DNA from: Erwinia aphidicola
Lineage (GTDB): Bacteria > Pseudomonadota > Gammaproteobacteria > Enterobacterales > Enterobacteriaceae
Assembly (NCBI RefSeq): GCF_024169515.1
Contig: NZ_JAMKCQ010000001.1
Location: 2,728,001-2,792,000, forward strand
Direction: 5' to 3'
DNA length: 64,000 nt
Position numbers and translations under genes: made by a program. Below are positions 59,111 through 64,000 of this stretch, piece after piece. Position 1 is the stretch's first letter. Each line of letters opens with the position of its first letter. The notes below the pieces were generated by a model. The model saw nothing but the letters and a program-made list of their open reading frames with translations. It made no database searches and was not told the origin of the DNA.

Positions 59111-60258
59111 AGGCGCTCCGCAGCAGCATCCAGCGTGGCTTCCTGTTTAGCGAAGCACAGGCGGATCAGTTTATGGGGGAAGGCGTCGGCGCAGAATACC
59201 GACAGGGGAATTGCCGCGACGCCCACTTCTTTTGTCAGCCACTGGCAGAATGCCACATCGTCGAGATCGGAGATAGCGCTGTAGTCTGCCAGCAGGAAGT
59301 AGGTGCCCTCGCACGGCAGGATCTCAAAGCGGCTGGTCGCCAGCGCCTGCACGAAGCGATCGCGACGCGCGCGGTAGAATGCCGACAGCTCGCGGTAGTG
59401 CTGCGGCTCCTGCTCCAGCATATCGGCAATCGCCAGCTGTGCCGGGGTGTTCACCGAAAAGGTCAGATACTGATGCACCTTGCGCACTTCCGCACTTAAC
59501 GCCGCCGGAGCCACGCAGTAGCCGACTTTCCAGCCGGTCATATGGAAGGTTTTGCCAAATGAGGAGACCGCAATCGCCCGCGCGCGCAGCTGCGGATGCG
59601 CCAGCACGCTGGCATGGCCGTGCTGATCAAAACAGATATGCTCGTACACTTCATCGCTCAGCACGTAGATTTCCCGCTGCGCAATAGCCTGCCACAGCGC
59701 GGCAAAATCCGCTCGCTGCCAGACGGTGGCCGACGGGTTGTGCGGCGTGTTGAGGATCACCAGCCGGGTTTTATCCGACAGCAGGGCCGTGAACTGCGCC
59801 CAGTCAACGCGAAAGCCCGGCGGCTGCAGCGCAATGCGCTTCATTACGCCGCCTGCCAGCGTCACTGCCGGGGCATAACTGTCGTAGCTAGGGTCAAAAC
59901 AGATCACTTCATCGCCCGGGCGCACCAGCGCGGTGATGGCAGCAAACAGAGCTTCGGTCGCGCCGGAGGTGACGGTAATTTCGCTATTGGCGTCCGGCTG
60001 GTAGCCGTACAGCTCGGCGGTTTTTTTCGCAATCGCCTCGCGCAGCGGGGCAACGCCAGTCATTGGCGCATACTGGTTCGCCCCCTGGCTGACGTGGTGG
60101 GCCAGGCGCTGCTGCAGATATTGCGGGCCGTCAAAATCGGGGAATCCCTGCGACAGATTAATGGCGTTGTGCTGCTGCGCCAGCGCGCTCATCTGCGTGA
60201 ATATAGTGGTGCCCAGCGCGGGCAGCTTGCTCTCTGGGGTGAACGACGTCTGGCTCAT
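59098..60258 (-). CDS. mtnE: MtnE, methionine aminotransferase (YbdL-type)
   Basis: 386 residues from the ATG at 60258 (AAGGG upstream), as in E. coli YbdL. Class I/II aminotransferase: NLSQGFPDFDGPQYL, NTPHNPSATVW, SDEVYEH and the PLP lysine in SSFGKTFHMTGWKVGY. Last step of the salvage: converts 4-methylthio-2-oxobutyrate to methionine, glutamine being the preferred donor in this family. First gene of mtnE-yafV, divergent from mtnBCD, sharing MetJ boxes. Confidence 0.93.
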   Translation of the reverse strand: MSQTSFTPESKLPALGTTIFTQMSALAQQHNAINLSQGFPDFDGPQYLQQRLAHHVSQGANQYAPMTGVAPLREAIAKKTAELYGYQPDANSEITVTSGATEALFAAITALVRPGDEVICFDPSYDSYAPAVTLAGGVMKRIALQPPGFRVDWAQFTALLSDKTRLVILNTPHNPSATVWQRADFAALWQAIAQREIYVLSDEVYEHICFDQHGHASVLAHPQLRARAIAVSSFGKTFHMTGWKVGYCVAPAALSAEVRKVHQYLTFSVNTPAQLAIADMLEQEPQHYRELSAFYRARRDRFVQALATSRFEILPCEGTYFLLADYSAISDLDDVAFCQWLTKEVGVAAIPLSVFCADAFPHKLIRLCFAKQEATLDAAAERLCQL

Positions 60259-60301
60259 GGATCTCAACCCTTACAGTGCGGTTTTATGATGTTGGACTCC
60301 G

Positions 60302-60353
60302 AATATAACACGGTGATAGTATTTGGCAATCAAGACGCTTAGACGTCTATAAC
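60302..60353. promoter_or_regulatory. Divergent mtnE/mtnB promoters with tandem MetJ boxes
   Basis: Two adjacent MetJ boxes, AGACGCTT (60333-60340) and perfect AGACGTCT (60341-60348). On the minus strand TTGCCA (60324-60329) and TATATT (60302-60307) are 16 bases apart, facing mtnE. On the plus strand TTGGCA (60323-60328) and CTATAA (60347-60352) are 18 apart, facing mtnB, with the boxes in the spacer. MetJ would silence both operons when SAM is ample. Confidence 0.82.
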
Positions 60354-60385
60354 CATCCTTATCATCTTTCACACTAAGGAAAGAG

Positions 60386-61000
60386 ATGACGCAAAGCTCT
60401 CAGTTAGATCAATTAGTTGCTGCCTGTCACTGGATTGGCGCGCGCGGCTGGGCGCCCGCCACCGGGGGCAATATGTCTGTGCGCCAGGATGCGCAGCACT
60501 GCCTGCTGAGTGAGTCGGGCAAAGACAAAGGCAGCCTGACGCGTGACGACTTTATCCAGGTAGAGATCGCCACTAATCACGTACCGTCCGGGCGCAAACC
60601 CTCGGCGGAAACCGGGCTGCATACCTTAATCTATCGCCTGTTCCCGCAGGCAGGCGCGGTGCTGCATACGCATACGGTGAACTCCACCGTGCTGTCGCGC
60701 GTGGAGAAAGGCGCGGCGCTGGCGCTGCAGGGCTACGAGATGCAGAAAACCCTCGCCGGGCAGAGTTCGCACCTCGACTGCGTGCCGATTGCCCTGTTCG
60801 ACAACGATCAGGATATCGACGGGCTGGCGCAGCGCATTGAGCAGTTCGCCGCCACCACGCCGCTGCGCTACGGCTTCCTGCTGCGCGGCCACGGGCTGAC
60901 CTGCTGGGGCAAAGACGTGAATGAAGCGCGTCGACATCTTGAAGGGCTGGAGTTTTTGTTCCAGTGTGAATTACAACGCCGCGTACTGGAGAGAACATGA
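60386..61000 (+). CDS. mtnB: MtnB, methylthioribulose-1-phosphate dehydratase
   Basis: 204 residues. Class II aldolase/adducin fold; zinc ligands in [12 protein letters not shown] (two His) and the C-terminal RGHGLTCWG (His). GGNMS binds phosphate. Start ATG at 60386 after AAGGAAAGAG. Dehydrates MTRu-1-P to the diketone that MtnC uses. ATGA overlap with mtnC. Confidence 0.95.
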   Translation: MTQSSQLDQLVAACHWIGARGWAPATGGNMSVRQDAQHCLLSESGKDKGSLTRDDFIQVEIATNHVPSGRKPSAETGLHTLIYRLFPQAGAVLHTHTVNSTVLSRVEKGAALALQGYEMQKTLAGQSSHLDCVPIALFDNDQDIDGLAQRIEQFAATTPLRYGFLLRGHGLTCWGKDVNEARRHLEGLEFLFQCELQRRVLERT

Positions 61001-61677
61001 TCCGCGCCATCATCACCGATATTGAAGGCACCACCAGCGATATTCGCTTTGTGCACAACGTGTTATTCCCCTTCGCGCGTGAAAACCTGCCCGGCTTTAT
61101 CGCCGCCAACCAGCATCAGCCAGCCGTGGCGCAGGCGCTTGACGATCTGCGAGCCGAAGTGGATCGGCCGCAGGCCAGCAGCGAAGAGCTGGTGGAGGTG
61201 CTGTTCGGTTTTATGGATCAGGATCGTAAATCCACCGCGCTGAAAGCATTGCAGGGCATGATCTGGCGTGCCGGCTATGAGAACGGCAGCTTTACCGGCC
61301 ATCTGTATGACGATGTATTGCCCGCCTTAAAACGCTGGCAGCAGCAGGGTATCGCGCTGTATGTTTATTCATCCGGATCCGTAGCAGCGCAGAAATTGTT
61401 ATTTGGCTACAGCGACGCGGGTGATATCACTGGACTGTTCAGCGGCTATTTTGATACCCACGTCGGCGCCAAGCGCGAGGTGCAGTCGTACCGCAATATC
61501 GCCAGCCAGATCGGGCTGCCGCCGCAGGAATTGCTGTTTTTATCCGATATTCATCAGGAGCTGGATGCCGCACAGGAAGCGGGCTGGAATACCGTGCAGT
61601 TAATACGCGGCGCACATGACAGCGAGAGCCGTCATCGTCAGGTCGCCGGTTTTGATCAGATTAACCAGGAACTGTAA
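60997..61677 (+). CDS. mtnC: MtnC, acireductone synthase (enolase-phosphatase)
   Basis: 226 residues, HAD family; the bifunctional enzyme that enolises and dephosphorylates the MtnB product. Nucleophile motif [11 protein letters not shown], motif [12 protein letters not shown], motif [22 protein letters not shown]. Coupled to mtnB and followed by mtnD after 5 bases. Confidence 0.95.
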   Translation: MIRAIITDIEGTTSDIRFVHNVLFPFARENLPGFIAANQHQPAVAQALDDLRAEVDRPQASSEELVEVLFGFMDQDRKSTALKALQGMIWRAGYENGSFTGHLYDDVLPALKRWQQQGIALYVYSSGSVAAQKLLFGYSDAGDITGLFSGYFDTHVGAKREVQSYRNIASQIGLPPQELLFLSDIHQELDAAQEAGWNTVQLIRGAHDSESRHRQVAGFDQINQEL

Positions 61678-61682
61678 AACTC

Positions 61683-62225
61683 ATGAGCGCACTGACTATT
61701 TTTACCGAAACCGAAGCCACCACCCCGGTCTGGCACAGCACCGAGGCGGCAGAGATTGCGCAAAAGCTCAATGCCAAAGAAGTACGCTTTGAGCGCTGGG
61801 AAGCCGACCGCGATCTGGGTGAAAACCCGGATGCCGATACGGTGATCGAGGCGTATCAGCACGCGATCGATCGGCTGGTGGCAGAGAAGGGCTATCAGAG
61901 CTGGGATGTGATCAGCATGCGCGCGGATAATCCGCAGAAAGAGGTGCTGCGCAGCAAGTTTCTCTCTGAGCACACTCACGGTGAAGATGAAGTGCGTTTT
62001 TTTGTCGAGGGCGCGGGGCTGTTCTGCCTGCATCTCGACGGGCATATCTACCAGATCCTGTGCGAGAAGAACGATCTGATCTCGGTTCCCGCAGGCACGC
62101 CGCACTGGTTTGATATGGGATCGTCGCCGAACTTTACCGCGATCCGAATTTTTGATAATCAGGAAGGTTGGATCGCGAAGTTCACCGGTGACAATATTGC
62201 AGATGCCTATCCGCGCTTACCTTAA
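61683..62225 (+). CDS. mtnD: MtnD, acireductone dioxygenase
   Basis: 180 residues. Cupin-fold metal site: [14 protein letters not shown] (His, His, Glu) and [11 protein letters not shown] (His). With iron it yields 4-methylthio-2-oxobutyrate and formate for MtnE; with nickel the off-pathway products. Last gene of mtnBCD, convergent with mtnA over a hairpin-rich gap. Confidence 0.96.
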   Translation: MSALTIFTETEATTPVWHSTEAAEIAQKLNAKEVRFERWEADRDLGENPDADTVIEAYQHAIDRLVAEKGYQSWDVISMRADNPQKEVLRSKFLSEHTHGEDEVRFFVEGAGLFCLHLDGHIYQILCEKNDLISVPAGTPHWFDMGSSPNFTAIRIFDNQEGWIAKFTGDNIADAYPRLP

Positions 62226-62262
62226 TACGGGTGGTTGATGCGGGCTGCCCCGTAACTGCTGC

Positions 62263-62379
62263 GGGCGGACCGAAAAAGAGGGTCCGCCCCTACAAAACCG
62301 TAGGGGTCGACCTTTTTTCCGGTCGACCCGAGTTGATGATTTGCAGTATTGCAATGGAGACCTTTTTTCCGGTCGACCC
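62263..62379. repeat. Hairpin/direct repeat array between mtnD and mtnA
   Basis: Hairpin 1: GGGCGGACC (62263) with GGTCCGCCC (62281). Hairpin 2: GGGTCGACC (62304) with GGTCGACCC (62321), loop TTTTTTCC. GACCTTTTTTCCGGTCGACC at 62310 is repeated at 62360, 50 bases later, with its left arm eroded. These resemble REP/hairpin units and may also stop convergent transcription. Confidence 0.7.
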
Positions 62380-62389
62380 ATGCCGTCAT

Positions 62390-63415
62390 TCAACCGCGTG
62401 GCTGAAACACGCCCGCTTTCACATCTTCTGGTGTTACCACCCCGGTATCCAGCACCCAACCGCTGATCAATGACGCTGGCGTCACATCAAACGCCGGGTT
62501 ATACACCTGCGCATTTTCCGGCGCCCACTGCACCTCGCCAAAACTGCCCGCCACGCCGGTCACTTCACTGGCGGCGCGCTGCTCAATAGGAATGGCAGAG
62601 CCGTCCGGGCATTCGCGATCCAGCGTGGTGTGCGGTGCGGCGACGTAAAACGGCACGTTGTGATAGTGGGCCAGCACGGCGAGGCTGTAGGTGCCAATCT
62701 TGTTCGCTACGTCCCCATTGGCGGCAATGCGGTCCGCGCCAACCCAGATGGCATCAACTCTGTTCTGCGCCATCAGGCTGGCCGCCATGGAATCGCAGAT
62801 CAGATGATAGGGCACGCCCAGCTCGCCCAGTTCCCACGCCGTCAGGCGGCCACCCTGCAGCAGTGGGCGGGTTTCATCCACCCAGACGCTGCTCACCAGC
62901 CCCTGCTGCCAGCCGCGGGCAATCACGCCCAGCGCGGTGCCAACGCCTGCTGTCGCCAGGCCGCCGGTGTTGCAGTGGGTCAGCAGGCGGCTGCCGGGAG
63001 TAATCAGCGCACTACCCGCGAGGGCAATGCTGTCACACAGCGCTTTATCCTCTTCCACCAGGCGAAGCGCCTCCGCACTCAGCGCGCTGACAAAATCAGG
63101 CTGTGCCAGCGCCAGCTTCATGCGGTCGAGATTGTTCATCAGGTTAACCGCCGTCGGGCGCGCAGCCCGCAGGACCTCCAGTGAGGTTGCCAGCTCGGCC
63201 TGCGCCATGCCGTTTTCCGCCAGCAGCGCCAGCAGCAGGCTGGCCGACAGGCCAATCAGCGGCGCACCGCGCACGCGCAGCGCTTTGATATGGCCAACCA
63301 GCGTGGCAACGTCCGGCGTTGGGCACCAGATCTTTTGCTGCGGCAGAGCCTGCTGGTCAAGGATCCAGAGCTGATTATCACGAACCTGTAAGCTGGTGGT
63401 GCTGAGTGTCTGCAT
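62390..63415 (-). CDS. mtnA: MtnA, methylthioribose-1-phosphate isomerase
   Basis: 341 residues of the eIF2B-related isomerase family. Catalytic Cys in [20 protein letters not shown] and Asp in [19 protein letters not shown]. Also [13 protein letters not shown] at the substrate site. Converts MTR-1-P, made by MtnK, to MTRu-1-P for MtnB. Divergent from mtnK with a shared MetJ box. Confidence 0.96.
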   Translation of the reverse strand: MQTLSTTSLQVRDNQLWILDQQALPQQKIWCPTPDVATLVGHIKALRVRGAPLIGLSASLLLALLAENGMAQAELATSLEVLRAARPTAVNLMNNLDRMKLALAQPDFVSALSAEALRLVEEDKALCDSIALAGSALITPGSRLLTHCNTGGLATAGVGTALGVIARGWQQGLVSSVWVDETRPLLQGGRLTAWELGELGVPYHLICDSMAASLMAQNRVDAIWVGADRIAANGDVANKIGTYSLAVLAHYHNVPFYVAAPHTTLDRECPDGSAIPIEQRAASEVTGVAGSFGEVQWAPENAQVYNPAFDVTPASLISGWVLDTGVVTPEDVKAGVFQPRG

Positions 63416-63447
63416 GGTTAAATCCTGGTTGCTTTAATGCGTCATAT

Positions 63448-63490
63448 TGTGCCAACATGCATAACGGATGTATAGACGTCTGAACGGCTT
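63448..63490. promoter_or_regulatory. MetJ boxes between mtnA and mtnK
   Basis: Perfect AGACGTCT at 63475-63482, flanked by degenerate 8-mers GGATGTAT (63467) and GAACGGCT (63483). A plus-strand promoter TTGTGC (63448) with TATAGA (63472), 18 bases apart, is overlapped by the box and would drive mtnK. Confidence 0.78.
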
Positions 63491-63528
63491 ATTACAACGA
63501 AACGTGTCTTATTTTGAGGGTCAGGTCA

Positions 63529-64000
63529 ATGTCGCAATATCGTACGTTCACCGCAGCGGATGCCGTGGAATATGCTCGCCAGTTCGGCGGCGTGGATAAT
63601 CCCAACAGTCTGGTTGATTCGCTGGAAGTGGGCGATGGAAATCTTAATCTGGTATTTAAGATTTTCGATACGAATGGCATCAGCCGCGTCATCGTCAAGC
63701 AGGCGCTGCCTTACGTGCGCTGCGTCGGCGAGTCCTGGCCTTTAACCCTTGACCGCGCGCGGCTGGAAGCGGAAGTGCTGATCGAACACGGCAAATTCTG
63801 CCCGCTGCACACGGTGAATATTCTGCATTACGATGCCGAGCTGGCGGTGATGGTGATGGAAGATCTCTCCGATCATGCCATCTGGCGCGGCGAGCTGGTC
63901 AAAGGCGTGGAGTATCCGCAGGCGGCAGGGCAGCTGGGCGAATACCTCGCGCAGACGCTGTTCCACACTTCCGATTTCTTCCAGCATCCTTACCAGAAAA
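63529..64000 (+). CDS. mtnK: MtnK, 5-methylthioribose kinase (N-terminal part)
   Basis: Partial: runs off the window after 157 codons of about 400. Starts [20 protein letters not shown]. Protein-kinase-like fold: nucleotide-loop region [15 protein letters not shown] and the Lys in [30 protein letters not shown] is the hinge region. Phosphorylates methylthioribose to start the salvage. The reading frame is open to the last base. Confidence 0.95.
   Translation, partial: MSQYRTFTAADAVEYARQFGGVDNPNSLVDSLEVGDGNLNLVFKIFDTNGISRVIVKQALPYVRCVGESWPLTLDRARLEAEVLIEHGKFCPLHTVNILHYDAELAVMVMEDLSDHAIWRGELVKGVEYPQAAGQLGEYLAQTLFHTSDFFQHPYQK

Noticed and set aside
38173..64000. Prophage or integrative element at tRNA-Asp
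   Set aside because: No integrase, excisionase or structural genes and no repeat of the tRNA 3' end found by eye.

Overview
The window is chromosomal DNA of a member of the Enterobacterales. Gene order follows the Escherichia coli segment from bamA through rrnH to dnaQ-aspV and yafV. Several features suggest the Erwinia/Pantoea side of the order: a spacer tRNA-Glu in the rRNA operon at this site, ERIC-type repeats, a complete hpx purine/allantoin cluster and a complete mtn methylthioribose cluster. The genus is an inference; the order is clear from protein-level identity throughout.

Region 1 (1-25.5 kb) is core genome. It holds outer-membrane biogenesis and lipid A genes (bamA, skp, lpxD, fabZ, lpxA, lpxB), rnhB, dnaE, accA, an unrecognised 241-aa gene, ldcC, a VOC-fold gene (yaeR), tilS, a small cytochrome c, rof-yaeP, yaeQ-arfB, an M48 membrane protease standing where E. 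coli has nlpE-yaeF, then proS, trmO-rcsF and the metNIQ methionine importer with a MetJ box. gmhB follows, divergent from metN.

Region 2 (26.2-32 kb) is a complete rRNA operon: tandem promoters, boxA, 16S, tRNA-Glu(TTC), 23S, 5S, tRNA-Asp(GTC) and a terminator. An ERIC-type palindrome lies between 23S and 5S. Region 3 (32-38.3 kb) is yafD, yafE, mltD, gloB, yafS, rnhA, dnaQ and a second, identical tRNA-Asp gene.

Region 4 (38.3-58.3 kb) lies between tRNA-Asp and yafV, where E. coli has yafT/yafU. It is a roughly 20-kb nitrogen-scavenging cluster for urate-derived compounds. It encodes an NCS1 permease, a GntR regulator, allantoin racemase, allantoinase, the oxalurate/oxamate branch (hpxWXYZ), the RpiR regulator HpxU, an amino-acid-type ABC importer, ureidoglycine aminotransferase, allantoate amidohydrolase, OHCU decarboxylase, HIU hydrolase and an NCS2 permease. 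The path can run from 5-hydroxyisourate to oxalate, releasing ammonia and glycine, but no urate-oxidising enzyme is present in the window. I found sigma-54 type promoters in front of hpxW and the ABC operon, an NtrC-like site, and a repeated motif that could be the HpxU operator. Between hpxB and hpxZ sits an AT-richer island with a tandem duplication of PAS/LuxR-type regulator genes: three intact and one truncated copy, with nearly identical DNA-binding halves and diverged sensor halves.

Region 5 (58.3-64 kb) is the methionine salvage locus: yafV (omega-amidase), mtnE, mtnB, mtnC, mtnD, mtnA and the start of mtnK. Both divergent promoter regions carry perfect MetJ half-palindromes, which ties this locus to metNIQ.
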